From positions 124,001 through 188,000 of the forward strand of contig CAITNS010000043.1 of the NCBI GenBank assembly GCA_903893815.1: a DNA stretch of 64,000 nt, written 5' to 3'. Source of the DNA: an uncultured Bacteroidota bacterium (GTDB lineage Bacteria > Bacteroidota > Bacteroidia > B-17B0 > Aurantibacillaceae). Below, piece after piece: positions 11,001 to 19,644 of the stretch (position 1 is the first letter of the stretch; every line of letters begins with the position of its first letter). The position numbers and the translations under genes were made by a program. The notes beneath the pieces were generated by a model. That model did not search any database, was not told the DNA's origin, and was given only the letters and a program-made list of their open reading frames with translations.

Positions 11001-13891
11001 GAACGTTAACCTGTGCAAATACTTCTACAACATTAGTAGGAGGACCAGCATCAGGAGTTACTTATTCTTGGTCTGGAGCAGGATTATCAGGAGCAACAAA
11101 CTTAGCGAACGCGACGGCTACTATAACAGGAAGCTATACATTAGTAACAACAAGTACCACCAACGGCTGTACAAATACAGCAGTAGCAACAGTAACTAAT
11201 AATACAGTAATACCAACAGCCAATGCAGGATCGACACAAACTTTAGTGTGTGGTGTAAGTTCAGTTACTTTAACAGGAGCAGGAACACCATTAGGATCAA
11301 CAGCTAATTGGTTAGGAGGAGTAACTAGTCCAACAACGTTTACAACAACGGCGGGTGCACCAGGCACTTATACCTTGGTGGTAACACATCCAACATCAGG
11401 ATGTACAAGTACATCTACTGTCGCTGTGAGTTCATCAACCGATGTACCGCAAGCAACCGTAAACGCTATAACAAACTCTATTACGTGTACAAATAGTGTA
11501 GTCGCTATAGGAGTAACTTTAAGTAATACAGATCCAGTATCTTATACTTGGACAGGCCCAGGAATAGCAGGCACAAATAATACAGCAAGTACCACAGCAA
11601 CAGTTGCAGGAACGTATAGTGTCACAATTACAAACACCATATCTAACTGTCAGTCTGTATTTAATGTAGTTGTACCAACCAATACAAATAACCCAGTAAC
11701 AGCGGCAAACAGTTCAAATACGATTACCTGTTCAACAACAAACATAACAGTATCGGCAACACCAACAGGTACTAATTATGGTTATGCATGGTCTGGACCA
11801 GGAACAATTACTAATGGAACAACCGCAAACCCAGGAGTAAATGTAGGAGGAACTTATACCGTAACTATCACCGATAATATCAATGGATGTATAGGAACAG
11901 GCACCGTAAACGTTGCAACCAATACAGTAATTCCAACGATGACTTTAACACCAAGTAGTTTAACCACAACTTGCGCTAATCCAACAACCACTTTATTAGC
12001 AACGAGTAGTGCAGATCCAGATGTAAATTATGTATGGACAGCACCAGCAACAGGAAGCTTAAACAATACAACGATTAATAATCCGGTAGCTAATGGTAGC
12101 GGTGTATTTACAGTACAAGTGACTAATACAGTTAGTGGATGTGTATCAGCAACAGAAACGGTAACGATTACGGCAGATGCTAATGTACCAACCTTAAACG
12201 CAACTGCAAGTAATACAACCATCTGTTCCAATCAAACCACAACCTTATCAATTACTGGAGCAGACACGTATACATGGAGTACGTTAGAGACGGCTACGAC
12301 AATAACGGTTAGCCCATCAACAACAACGACTTATAGTGTGTCAGGAACCAATACCTTAACAGGTTGTTCAAACATTACGAACGTAACGGTGAATGTCACG
12401 CCAACACCAACGGTGAACGTATCAGCATCAGCTATTACAATCTGCGAAGGCAATACAACGACCTTAACGTTTACTGGCGCTACTAATTATACAGTAACGA
12501 ACCCAAGTCAAACTACAACAGGTACCATTGTATTAACACCAACAGTACAAACAACTTACACCATAGTAGGAGAATCATCCAACTGTGCAAGTACTACCCA
12601 AACCATCACGATTGATGTAAATGCTTTACCAATATTAGCGACATCTAATGCAACCACTTGTGCAGGAGTAGCAACTACACTATCAGCCACAGGAGCAGAT
12701 ACCTATAACTGGCAACCAACAGGAGCTACTACAAATACAACAAGTGTATCGCCAACAACCAACACAACATATACAGTAACAGGTACTAATACGGTAACAG
12801 GTTGTACATCTACTATAACAACAGCAGATATAACAGTTAACCAATTACCTAACATCACAGTAAGTGCTAATCCAAACACAACCTGTACAAATGGTACGGT
12901 TAATTTAAATGCTGCAACTACAGGCACAACTGCTATTACAAATTATACTTGGACATTAGGTAATGGAGTAGATAACACGAACCAAAATCAAGGAAGCATC
13001 ACGTTCCCAGCAAGCGGATTAACAACTGGAACGTATACCTATACAGTAGTAGCAACGGATGCAAATGGCTGTGTGTCGTTACAAGCAACCACGACTTTAG
13101 ATATAATAGATACACCAAACGCCAATTTTGATTTAAGTGATTTATCTATCTGTCAGAATGAAAACGGCACCATCAGCATCAACACCCCACAAACGGGAGT
13201 GACTTATGATTGGAACATTAACGGACAAGCCGTTACGAATACCAATCCATTAACGGTACCATCCACTATCACGAGTGCAGCAGGAACTTATACCGTAAAT
13301 GTGATAGCAGGTATAGGCACTTGTACTAACACGGCAGCAAATACACTAACCGTAAACGCCCTACCAACCGTAGCTTTAGTTAACTCAATTACATCAGCTT
13401 GTGTGAATACAGCTGCGCAATTAGATGTAGCAGGACCAAACAGCACATACACATACAACTGGACAAACGGCTCAAACACAGCAACGGGACCAAACTTAAA
13501 TGTGAACCCATTAACTCAAGCAACAGCAGGAAGCTACACTGTAACTGCTACAGATGTAAACGGCTGTGTCAACAGAACGATAGGAGCGATAGATGCACAA
13601 GAATGTATTACAGAAGTGCCAGAGATATTTACACCAAATGGTGATGGTAAGAATGATGGTTTTATGATCAAGAACATCGAGAACTTCCCAGACAACAAGT
13701 TAAAAATCTTTAACCGTTGGGGTAACTTGGTTTACCAAAAAAATGGTTACTTAAATGAGTTCGAAGGATTTGCGAACACAGGCGATCAAGTAGGAAAATC
13801 TAAATTACCATCAGGAACCTATTATGTGATCTTAGACTACGGAGACGAGAAAACAGAAACATATAACGGGATATTAGTATTGCAATATTAA
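8015..13891 (+). CDS. Giant secreted repeat adhesin-like protein, type IX type B sorting domain
   Basis: A 1958-residue exported protein. A signal peptide (about residues 1-20, ending VLAK) is followed by a right-handed beta-helix-like region (about 20-430) with NNVTIKDLKV-type rungs. A long array of Ser/Thr-rich immunoglobulin- or PKD-like modules comes next, and the C-terminus is a gliding-motility type sorting domain (EIFTPNGDGKNDGF, then FNRWGNLVYQ). Five units of exactly 76 residues start their NGC motif at DNA positions 9781, 10009, 10237, 10465 and 10693; each has two cysteines (LTC and NGC). Known type B cargos are exported by the type IX system with a PorP/SprF partner, which follows here. 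Its ligand is unknown; an adhesin or gliding-surface role is inferred. Confidence 0.85.
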   Translation: MNKYFLSFFAIVFSISGVLAKKVYVNDNSTTGDIYTSAIGAAGNNGTTTATPKSLLLDAISVAALGDTIYIDAGSYNEANINITLNGLKIFGAGYNATVFDHLFAGPTSDYFLYINANNVTIKDLKVTRYSNQGTQAPGHSGQAITIGGGATPITGVLIENIQAILNGQSGGNPAISVLARTTATITGGGSFCNTAGTAYTGGVEAFGQNINLLITDYLLGNNYKVGSFDGGGLRIEGDNTTLVTVKRTLISKNIASQGGGISVINGDLKMYDCVIDANSAGQVSTNIYGGGVYISAGNVWFSRCYFKNNFQANGTLRGGAISARYFATGSFSTNKTINATIDSCVFQNNSPGGAGRDIYGASGFGNACNITARDCQFLTAGNFNIFSDGASPATSINVTYFGTLPTSSGSNVTRTLSTNTLYTPPSLVPEYSGNCPNIFIGPCTPTVSILSVSSPTLCIGNSSVITPTAIPQSASSYTLASATETLTSFPFTVNPTVTTTYSLTGTSAAGCISSNTATTTIVVNSLPTVSISSSSSTLTCSSPSLSLNASGGGTYVWSGAGITSGSTTASPTVNLPGTYNVTVTAPNGCTATASTAITQNTTAPTADASNTSTLTCTTTTAQLTGTGGGTYSWSGTGITSGSTAANPIVNLPGTYNVTVTASNGCTATASTAITQNITAPTAGASNTSTLTCTTTAAVLTGTGGGTYLWSGAGITSGSTTATPTVNLPGTYNVTVTAANGCTATASTAITQNTTAPTAGASNTSTLTCTTTAAVLTGTGGGTYSWSGVGITSGSTTATPTVNLPGTYNVTVTAANGCSATANTTITQNTTAPTANASNTSTLNCTTLTANLTGTGGGTYNWSGPGITAGGATAIPTVNLPGTYNLTVTAANGCTATANTTITQNTITPSVSTATSGVLNCTLTSVNASATTTTSPVSYNWTGAGITAGGTTSTPTINVGGTYNYTVTNTTNGCQTTGSVAVSQNTTAPSASAAGGTLTCANTSTTLVGGPASGVTYSWSGAGLSGATNLANATATITGSYTLVTTSTTNGCTNTAVATVTNNTVIPTANAGSTQTLVCGVSSVTLTGAGTPLGSTANWLGGVTSPTTFTTTAGAPGTYTLVVTHPTSGCTSTSTVAVSSSTDVPQATVNAITNSITCTNSVVAIGVTLSNTDPVSYTWTGPGIAGTNNTASTTATVAGTYSVTITNTISNCQSVFNVVVPTNTNNPVTAANSSNTITCSTTNITVSATPTGTNYGYAWSGPGTITNGTTANPGVNVGGTYTVTITDNINGCIGTGTVNVATNTVIPTMTLTPSSLTTTCANPTTTLLATSSADPDVNYVWTAPATGSLNNTTINNPVANGSGVFTVQVTNTVSGCVSATETVTITADANVPTLNATASNTTICSNQTTTLSITGADTYTWSTLETATTITVSPSTTTTYSVSGTNTLTGCSNITNVTVNVTPTPTVNVSASAITICEGNTTTLTFTGATNYTVTNPSQTTTGTIVLTPTVQTTYTIVGESSNCASTTQTITIDVNALPILATSNATTCAGVATTLSATGADTYNWQPTGATTNTTSVSPTTNTTYTVTGTNTVTGCTSTITTADITVNQLPNITVSANPNTTCTNGTVNLNAATTGTTAITNYTWTLGNGVDNTNQNQGSITFPASGLTTGTYTYTVVATDANGCVSLQATTTLDIIDTPNANFDLSDLSICQNENGTISINTPQTGVTYDWNINGQAVTNTNPLTVPSTITSAAGTYTVNVIAGIGTCTNTAANTLTVNALPTVALVNSITSACVNTAAQLDVAGPNSTYTYNWTNGSNTATGPNLNVNPLTQATAGSYTVTATDVNGCVNRTIGAIDAQECITEVPEIFTPNGDGKNDGFMIKNIENFPDNKLKIFNRWGNLVYQKNGYLNEFEGFANTGDQVGKSKLPSGTYYVILDYGDEKTETYNGILVLQY
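9553..10700 (+). repeat. Tandem 228-bp repeats inside the adhesin gene
   Basis: The NGC codons recur at exactly 228-base intervals (9781, 10009, 10237, 10465, 10693). Long stretches between them are nearly identical, for example caacagcaagtactgct and taccaggaacttataacgt. Later modules have diverged. High identity in these units and not in the rest suggests recent duplication or gene conversion. Copy number could vary between strains or be collapsed in short-read assemblies. Confidence 0.85.
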
Positions 13892-13899
13892 AACATAGT

Positions 13900-13967
13900 T
13901 CCCGCAGATAACGCAGACAACGCAGATAAAAAAATATAATCAGCGCAAATCTCTGAGATCTGCGGGA
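13900..13967. repeat. Inverted-repeat element with TCCCGCAGAT ends
   Basis: Starts tcccgcagat and ends with its exact complement atctgcggga, with internal acgcagacaacgcagat repeats. It lies just after the adhesin stop codon. The form recalls small dispersed intergenic elements of Bacteroidetes (from memory). It might act as a hairpin stabilising the 3' end of the adhesin message. Confidence 0.65.
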
Positions 13968-13982
13968 GATAAATAAAAGAAG

Positions 13983-14073
13983 ATATGAAATAGCCATGTT
14001 TGCTAAAACACAAACACAAATGAAGATAAACTGGCTAAACCATATGACAACTAAAAAAAAATAATATCTACAT
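13983..14073 (+). repeat. Hairpin leader element, copy 3 (directly before porP)
   Basis: Same plan as the two ilvC copies. The arm atatgaaatagccatgttt (from 13983, with ATG-AAA-TAG) pairs with aaactggctaaaccatat. The loop shares acacaaacacaaatgaagata with copy 2. The tail is catatgacaactaaaa, ending tatctacat directly before the porP ATG. As at ilvC, the gene start ATGAAA falls at the unit boundary. Confidence 0.7.
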
Positions 14074-15000
14074 ATGAAAAAACAAATAGCCTTAACGTTA
14101 AGCTCACTGTTACTATTACTCATAGGAACGCTGAAAGCTCAACAAGAAACACAGCACAGTATGTATTTCTTTAATCCTATATTATTGAATCCAGCCTATG
14201 CAGGAAGTCAGGAAGCAGTGCAAATAACAGGAACGGTGCGTGACCAGTGGACCAATTTAAAAGGCGCGCCTAAAACGCAAGTATTGTCTATTCACTCGCC
14301 ATTAAAAACAGAAAACATTGGAATTGGTTTAACGGTGTTGAATGACCAATTAGGTGTGACTAAAAACACAGGCGTGTATGCAGATTTAGCCTATAGCGTT
14401 AAAGTGAATAAGAAAAACAACCGTTTAGCATTTGGTGTAAAAGCAGGCGTTGATTTTTTCAGACAAGACTTTTCTAACTTAAGAATTAACGATAATACGG
14501 ATGAAGTTTATTTAGAAGGATTTCAATACAAAAAGAATTTGTTTAATGTTGGTGCAGGCTTATATTATTATGGAAAAAGACATTACATCGGAATCTCCAC
14601 CCCACGCTTAGTAAAGAACAAAATTAATTTAGCAGCAGATCAATCCGCTTTACAAGAGAATCACTACTATGCTTTTGGAGGCATTGTTGTTAAATTAAAT
14701 CCTGCTATTAATATGCGCCCATCCTTTATTGTGAAATATGTAAACAATGCGCCTTTATCTATTGAAGGAAACTTATCCTTTTTGTTTTATGAAAAATTAT
14801 GGATAGGAGCGATGTACCGTCATAAAGCAGCAACTGGCTTAAACATCATGTACAACATTAGTCAGAATTTAAGAATAGGCTACGCTTACGATTATCAATT
14901 AACCTCTTTACAAAAATTTAGTGTAGGCTCTCATGAAATTATGATTAGCTATGATTTAAGAAGTAAAGCCAAAGGATTTAAATCGCCACGCTACTTTTAG
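14074..15000 (+). CDS. PorP/SprF family type IX secretion membrane protein
   Basis: Outer-membrane beta-barrel protein of 308 residues, with a signal peptide ending LKAQQ. The family hallmark FNPILLNPAYAGSQE is near the mature N-terminus, and GAMYRH and IGYAYDY strands are near the C-terminus. Family members such as SprF are needed for secretion or surface attachment of type B cargo and are often encoded right after it. The gene lies 182 bases downstream of the type B adhesin and upstream of an OmpA-like protein, so a dedicated partner role is likely. Confidence 0.9.
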   Translation: MKKQIALTLSSLLLLLIGTLKAQQETQHSMYFFNPILLNPAYAGSQEAVQITGTVRDQWTNLKGAPKTQVLSIHSPLKTENIGIGLTVLNDQLGVTKNTGVYADLAYSVKVNKKNNRLAFGVKAGVDFFRQDFSNLRINDNTDEVYLEGFQYKKNLFNVGAGLYYYGKRHYIGISTPRLVKNKINLAADQSALQENHYYAFGGIVVKLNPAINMRPSFIVKYVNNAPLSIEGNLSFLFYEKLWIGAMYRHKAATGLNIMYNISQNLRIGYAYDYQLTSLQKFSVGSHEIMISYDLRSKAKGFKSPRYF

Positions 15001-15099
15001 AGTTATGAGAGAAGAGTTATAAGTTATAAGAGCAAAGCCAAAAACCTCTTAAACTCTCAGTCTCTGTGTTGAAACAACAAGATCAAACAACCAATAACA

Positions 15100-17337
15100 A
15101 TGAACAAGAAACTATCTTTTATGAAGCAACTACTATTATTACTAACCCTAGCCTTATTTACCACTACCATCAAAGGACAATCTTTGTTTCAGAAGAAGGC
15201 AGACCAATTGTATAATGAATTGTCTTATTTAGCCGCTGTTGATTATTATAAGAGCTTAGTAAAAACAGATACGCCCACCGAAGAAAACATGCGTCGCTTA
15301 GCGACTTCATATTTTAAGATCTATGACTTTATAAAAGCAGAAGAAGCCTATAAAAACTTACAAGCCAAATTTGCAGCCACCACTACCGAAGCAGATTTGA
15401 TTAACTATTTACAATGCTTAAAGTACAATCAAAAATATACCGAAGCAGAAAACGCACTAAACTTAATCGAACAAAAACGTAAAGACAATCTGATCACAAA
15501 GAACCACTCTAAAAACAAGAACTACGTTAAGCAATTAAAAGAAGATTCAGCGGCTTATAAAGTCACCAACGTGGAAGCGATTAATACAGAGAATGCAGAA
15601 TTCTCACCTGTGTTCTTCAATAAAAACCAAGCGGTGTTATTTGCTTCCAACAGAAGAAACACCGCTGCCAGAAACAAAACCTTTGCATGGGACGATAGCT
15701 ACTTTATCGACATGTACACGTCCAACAAAAAAGATTCTTTAAAGTTTGAATCGACTGTTCCTATGGCAAAAACAATTTCTAGTACTTACCATGATGGCCC
15801 CGCTTCTTTATCAGCCGATGAAAAAACGGTTTACTTAACTAAGAGTAATATCATCGTTAAAAAGATAAAAGGGGTAGCCGTAAACGTAATTAATTTAAAA
15901 CTCTACATCTTAACGAAAGACGCCGAAGGCAAATTATCTAAACCAGAAAACTTTCCGTTTAACTCCAATGATTACTCTGTTGGACACGCAACGGTTACCA
16001 AAGATGGGAAGCGTATGTATTTCGTATCGGATATGCCAGGAGGTTACGGACAAACTGATTTATACCTATCAGAAAACGTCAATGGACAATGGCAAAAACC
16101 AGAGAACTTAGGACAGGCTATTAATACTGAAGGAAGAGAAATGTTCCCATACGTGCACGAAGATGGAACGTTATTTTTCTCAACGGATGGAAGAGCGGGT
16201 TTAGGAGGTTTGGATTTATACTTTACGGTTCCAGCCATGGATGCCTATTTTGAACCACAAAGTTTAGGTTATCCCATCAACTCCAACTTTGATGATTTTG
16301 GTTTTGCATTAAACGAAGACTTAAAAACAGGTTACTTCTCTTCTAATAGAACAGGCGGAAAAGGAAAAGATGATATTTATTTCTTCCGTTCTAGAGAACC
16401 ATTGATGGGTGTTACGTTGAGCGGTATTGTGTTTGATGAAAGTAACAAGGAAATCATCAATAACGCCTGGGTGTATTTATTAGACAATAATAAATTAGTA
16501 ATAGACTCGGTAAAAACCAACAACAAAGCCGAATACATGTTCACTATCAACGATCCAAGCAAAGAATATTTTGTTGGTGCTAAAGAGCGTGTAAAATATT
16601 ACGATCGTTTAGTACCAGTTGGCAAACTAGTAGTTGGCGATAACAGAAAAGATATTGGCTTGTTCCCTAAGTACAAGTTAATTTGTAATGTAAGCGATGC
16701 TAAAACCGCATCACCAATAGATGGCGTTAAAACCACCTTTACTGATAAGGCTACTAACTTACCAAAAACATACGCCACAGATGCTACAGGAACTTTTACG
16801 GACATTATTAAAGGAAAAAAAACTGGAGATAAATTACAGTTCTCCATCAAGTATGAAAAAGAAGGATACATCACGGTAGAGAAAAACTATGAGATTACCT
16901 TAGACGTGAACACTGTTATCGACTTAAAAGAAACGATGCAAAAATTAGAGATTGGTGCAGACATTGCAAAGATCATCCAAATCAATCCTATTTATTTTGA
17001 CTTAGCAAAATGGAACATCCGTGCTGATGCCGCAAAAGAACTTGACAAGATCGTTAAAGTGATGCAAGAAAACCCAACGATGACCATTGAGCTTGGTTCA
17101 CATACGGATTGTCGTTCATCAAAAGCTTACAATTTATCTTTATCTGACAAGCGTGCTAAATCATCAGCAGCATACATTGTATCAAAGGGCGTTGCTAAAA
17201 ACAGAATTGTTGGCAAAGGTTATGGCGAAAGCAAACTCATCAATGGTTGTGCTTGCGAAGGTAAAGTTGTTTCATCCTGCTCAGAAGACGAGCATCAAGC
17301 CAATCGTAGAACAGAGTTCTTGATTACGAAGTTTTAA
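15100..17337 (+). CDS. OmpA-family envelope protein with PD40 propeller and TPR-like region
   Basis: A 745-residue protein with a signal peptide (ending TIKGQS), a helical TPR-like segment (about 30-150), WD40-like PD40 repeats (about 150-420; FASNRR, FVSDMPGG, FFSTDGR and FSSNRTGG blades), a carboxypeptidase-regulatory-like fold (about 430-610), and an OmpA peptidoglycan-binding domain (about 620-745; ELGSHTDCRSS and NRRTEF). This architecture matches PorE-type proteins thought to tie the type IX machinery to peptidoglycan. A second ATG seven codons in is an equally good start. It forms a trio with the adhesin and PorP/SprF gene. Confidence 0.88.
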   Translation: MNKKLSFMKQLLLLLTLALFTTTIKGQSLFQKKADQLYNELSYLAAVDYYKSLVKTDTPTEENMRRLATSYFKIYDFIKAEEAYKNLQAKFAATTTEADLINYLQCLKYNQKYTEAENALNLIEQKRKDNLITKNHSKNKNYVKQLKEDSAAYKVTNVEAINTENAEFSPVFFNKNQAVLFASNRRNTAARNKTFAWDDSYFIDMYTSNKKDSLKFESTVPMAKTISSTYHDGPASLSADEKTVYLTKSNIIVKKIKGVAVNVINLKLYILTKDAEGKLSKPENFPFNSNDYSVGHATVTKDGKRMYFVSDMPGGYGQTDLYLSENVNGQWQKPENLGQAINTEGREMFPYVHEDGTLFFSTDGRAGLGGLDLYFTVPAMDAYFEPQSLGYPINSNFDDFGFALNEDLKTGYFSSNRTGGKGKDDIYFFRSREPLMGVTLSGIVFDESNKEIINNAWVYLLDNNKLVIDSVKTNNKAEYMFTINDPSKEYFVGAKERVKYYDRLVPVGKLVVGDNRKDIGLFPKYKLICNVSDAKTASPIDGVKTTFTDKATNLPKTYATDATGTFTDIIKGKKTGDKLQFSIKYEKEGYITVEKNYEITLDVNTVIDLKETMQKLEIGADIAKIIQINPIYFDLAKWNIRADAAKELDKIVKVMQENPTMTIELGSHTDCRSSKAYNLSLSDKRAKSSAAYIVSKGVAKNRIVGKGYGESKLINGCACEGKVVSSCSEDEHQANRRTEFLITKF

Positions 17338-17404
17338 TTTTAAAGTGTACGTCTAGGCCTGAAAAAAGTTGACACGGGTTAGATTGTAAAATACCATTAA
17401 ATTA

Positions 17405-17437
17405 AACCTCGGAAGTTAAAATTTTCGAGGTTTTTTT
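17405..17437 (+). terminator. Intrinsic terminator after the OmpA-family gene
   Basis: Stem aacctcg / cgaggtt (17405-17411 with 17426-17432) followed by a run of T. It ends the adhesin-PorP-OmpA cluster. Confidence 0.8.
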
Positions 17438-17470
17438 CTTCCATTTTTTAATAACATTAGCTAAAGTCAT

Positions 17471-17912
17471 TCAACTACAAAGTTTGAGTAATAATTTAAT
17501 GTTGGCTACTTTATCTGGCTGAGTAAATCCATTGAATGTAAAATTTCTGTTCGCTTTCGGAGATGGAATTAAAAAAACGCAATGCATCTGGTTCATCTTG
17601 CAAGCACATTAGCATTTCATCTGGAATTTTTAAAGGTTCGTTATCAGGATACAAAATCACATGTACATAAGCGCCTTCTTTTTTCTTGGTATGTTTTCTA
17701 ATTTCAGCTTTTACTGGTAAAAACAAAGTTCCATTTCCCATGGGCATTAAATGGTATTTTCTAATTTCATAACCATCGATGGTTCCTCGTACTTTTACCC
17801 AACCAAAATGGGCTTTTTTATCCTGCGGCATTTCGGGAATGCGAGTAAATGTTCAACCGCCTTTACTAGGAAATTTTTCTAAAAGAGAGAGTTTATCGAC
17901 TGGTGGTTTCAA
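17471..17912 (-). pseudogene. Degraded DUF1905 (YdeI/OmpD-associated) gene
   Basis: The intact part (17511-17831) gives 106 residues of a DUF1905 protein (FGWVKVRGTIDGYEI, LMPMGNGTLFLPVK). Upstream in the same frame the expected N-terminus is readable (KPPVDKLSLLEKFPSKGG, then TFTRIPEMPQ) from a TTG near 17912. It is broken by TGA at 17853-17855, where relatives have Trp in KGGW. After WIYSAR the frame stops; a +1 shift recovers DKVANIKLLLKL down to 17471, like the family's C-terminal helix. So there is one nonsense and one frameshift lesion. A truncated product from the internal ATG at 17831 remains possible. Confidence 0.75.
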
Positions 17913-17985
17913 TAGATGTTTAAATTAAGAATAGCCTAATTTAAAAATAAATTTCTTAGTTTTATGTGTATAAACTATCTGAACA

Positions 17986-18693
17986 ATGACAGTAAAAGAA
18001 ATTATGGCTGAATTAGAAGCCAAGGGAAATGCAGCTGTGAAAAACATATTTTTGAAACACGGCATTAAAGAACCGTTTTTCGGCGTGAAGATTGAATACC
18101 TAAAAGTGATTCAAAAAAAAGTGAAGAAAGATTATCAGCTGGCTAAAGATCTTTATGCTACTGGCAATGCTGATGCTATGTATTTAGCAGGATTGATTGC
18201 TGATGAAGATAAAATGACCAAAAAAGATTTATCGCTTTGGGTAAAACAAGCAGTGTCAACTAATATTAGTGAATATACCGTGCCATGGATTGCAGCAGAA
18301 AGTCATTATGGATATGAGTTAGCATTAGAGTGGATTGATTCTAAAACAGAACATGTTGCAACTGCTGGTTGGGCAACGTTATCAAGCGTGATGTCAATTA
18401 AGCCAGATAATGAATTAGATATTTCTGCATTAAAAAAATTAATCGCACGGGTTGAAAAAGAAATTCATAGTGTTAGCGACAGGGTACGCTCAAACATGAA
18501 TGGTTTTGTGATTGCAGCAGGATGTTTTGCGCCAGCTTTAACAGATGCAGCGATGAATGCTTCTAAAAAAATTGGCGCTGTAAAAGTTAATACCGATGGC
18601 ACAGCATGTAAAGTGCCAGATGCCGCCATTTATATTAATAAAGTAAAAGATAAAGGAACACTTGGTAAAAAGAAAAAAATGGCGAGGTGTTAG
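17986..18693 (+). CDS. DNA alkylation repair-like HEAT-repeat protein (AlkD family)
   Basis: A 235-residue all-helical protein resembling AlkD-like DNA glycosylase relatives. It has FLKHGIKEPFFGVKIEYLKVIQKKVKKD near the N-terminus, HEAT-like helices with WVKQAVSTNISEYTVPWIAAES, and a lysine-rich C-terminus (KDKGTLGKKKKMAR). In true AlkD enzymes a Trp, an Asp and an Arg line the alkyl-base site; I cannot confirm equivalents here, and many relatives may not be glycosylases. It stands alone between two decayed genes on the other strand, and its frame is intact. Confidence 0.75.
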   Translation: MTVKEIMAELEAKGNAAVKNIFLKHGIKEPFFGVKIEYLKVIQKKVKKDYQLAKDLYATGNADAMYLAGLIADEDKMTKKDLSLWVKQAVSTNISEYTVPWIAAESHYGYELALEWIDSKTEHVATAGWATLSSVMSIKPDNELDISALKKLIARVEKEIHSVSDRVRSNMNGFVIAAGCFAPALTDAAMNASKKIGAVKVNTDGTACKVPDAAIYINKVKDKGTLGKKKKMARC

Positions 18694-18749
18694 GCAGTGA
18701 GTGATATTTTTGATCATAGGTCTGAAACAACTAGCAGCGGAATTATTTT

Positions 18750-19165
18750 CTAGGACAATTTTTTATTAGTTAGTGCAATAACCAATCCCAAAACTCCAAC
18801 ACTAATGCTTGCCGCTAGTATATCCAGAAACATCACCGTGTAATTCGAATAAAAATGACTGGTTGCAAACCAATAGGAGTCGGTCATGATGGCTACCAAT
18901 ATACCAACGGTAGAACCTATCATAAAAGCCTTTATTAATGTTTGATGTTTAATAGATAAACGAGTATAAAACTTAAAAGACATGCATAAGCTGTGCACGA
19001 AACAATTAATAATGGCATACTGAATTGTTCTTCGGTTTTTTTAAAGCCAGTGAGTTGTGTGGTGTTCAAATTGATATAGTTTCCTAAAATAAAATCGAAT
19101 ACAAGCTACCCAAATAAATAGTAGGCAATCGTTCCAATCACTATGGTTATAAATATCTTTTTAAT
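18750..19165 (-). pseudogene. Degraded small membrane protein gene
   Basis: The open part (18750-18998) encodes the C-terminal half of a membrane protein, with helices at IGSTVGILVAIMT and LDILAASISVGVLGLVIAL. Upstream in another frame is its missing N-terminal half (KKIFITIVIGTIAYYLFG, LVFDFILGNYINL, FSMPLLIVSCTAY). TAG at 19106-19108 falls where Trp is plausible (FGWLVFDF). A frameshift lies near 18930-18955 (LLNIKH / TLIKAF). The start codon position reads ATT (19163-19165) instead of ATG. The rebuilt protein is about 140 residues with four helices. Three lesions make a functional full-length protein unlikely. Confidence 0.7.
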
Positions 19166-19177
19166 TATAAACGTTTT

Positions 19178-19546
19178 TTATTTTACATCGCAATAGGATT
19201 TCTTGTCGCGTGACATGTTTTGTTTCCCCCATTTAGACATACTATCAATGATTGGCAGTAGTGTGTTTCCATAAGGTGTAATTTTGTATTCAACTCTTGG
19301 TGGAATTTCCGCGTAAATAATTCTTTCTATGATACCATCACTTTCCAATTCTCTTAATTGATTGGTTAGCGTTTGTTTACTGATTTCGGTGATGTTTTTT
19401 AGTAACAAACTATGTCGGTTTTTATTTGTTCGTATCATATGAATAATACTTGGTTTCCATTTACCACCAATAATGTTCATGCAATACACAACAGGGCAAT
19501 TGCCCGGTGTAAAGTCTTTTGTCTTTCTAACTGCTGTATTTGCCAT
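19178..19546 (-). CDS. HxlR-family winged-helix transcriptional regulator
   Basis: A MarR-like DNA-binding protein, 122 residues from the ATG at 19546; the frame extends to a TTG at 19573, but the ATG gives the normal N-terminus (MANTAVRKTKDFTPGNCP). It shows the HxlR signature CPVVYCMNIIGGKWKPSIIHMI and the recognition-helix region ISKQTLTNQLRELESDGIIER. Many HxlR proteins sense redox or aldehyde signals through a conserved N-terminal cysteine, here in GNCP. It is divergent from the small gene at 19645, its probable target. Confidence 0.9.
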   Translation of the reverse strand: MANTAVRKTKDFTPGNCPVVYCMNIIGGKWKPSIIHMIRTNKNRHSLLLKNITEISKQTLTNQLRELESDGIIERIIYAEIPPRVEYKITPYGNTLLPIIDSMSKWGKQNMSRDKKSYCDVK

Positions 19547-19644
19547 TAGTCTAAAATTGTGGTCTATAACCAAAATAGGTGATTATACTTATTAGTTAGT
19601 CAAAGGTAATACTTTTGTTTCAAATCAATTAATCATAACCAATC

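Noticed and set aside
10933-13644. Overlapping open frames on both strands inside the giant adhesin gene
   Set aside because: Their composition follows from the Thr/Ser-rich repeats; the adhesin frame is continuous with a signal peptide and sorting domain.
17341-17400. Possible remnant of an insertion sequence end (gtgtacgtctaggcctgaaaaaagttgacac)
   Set aside because: No transposase, no matching opposite end and no target duplication can be seen.
17853-17855. TGA as a recoded codon (Sec or Trp)
   Set aside because: The neighbouring broken genes use TAG and TAA stops, no SECIS-like structure is evident, and the same gene also has a frameshift.
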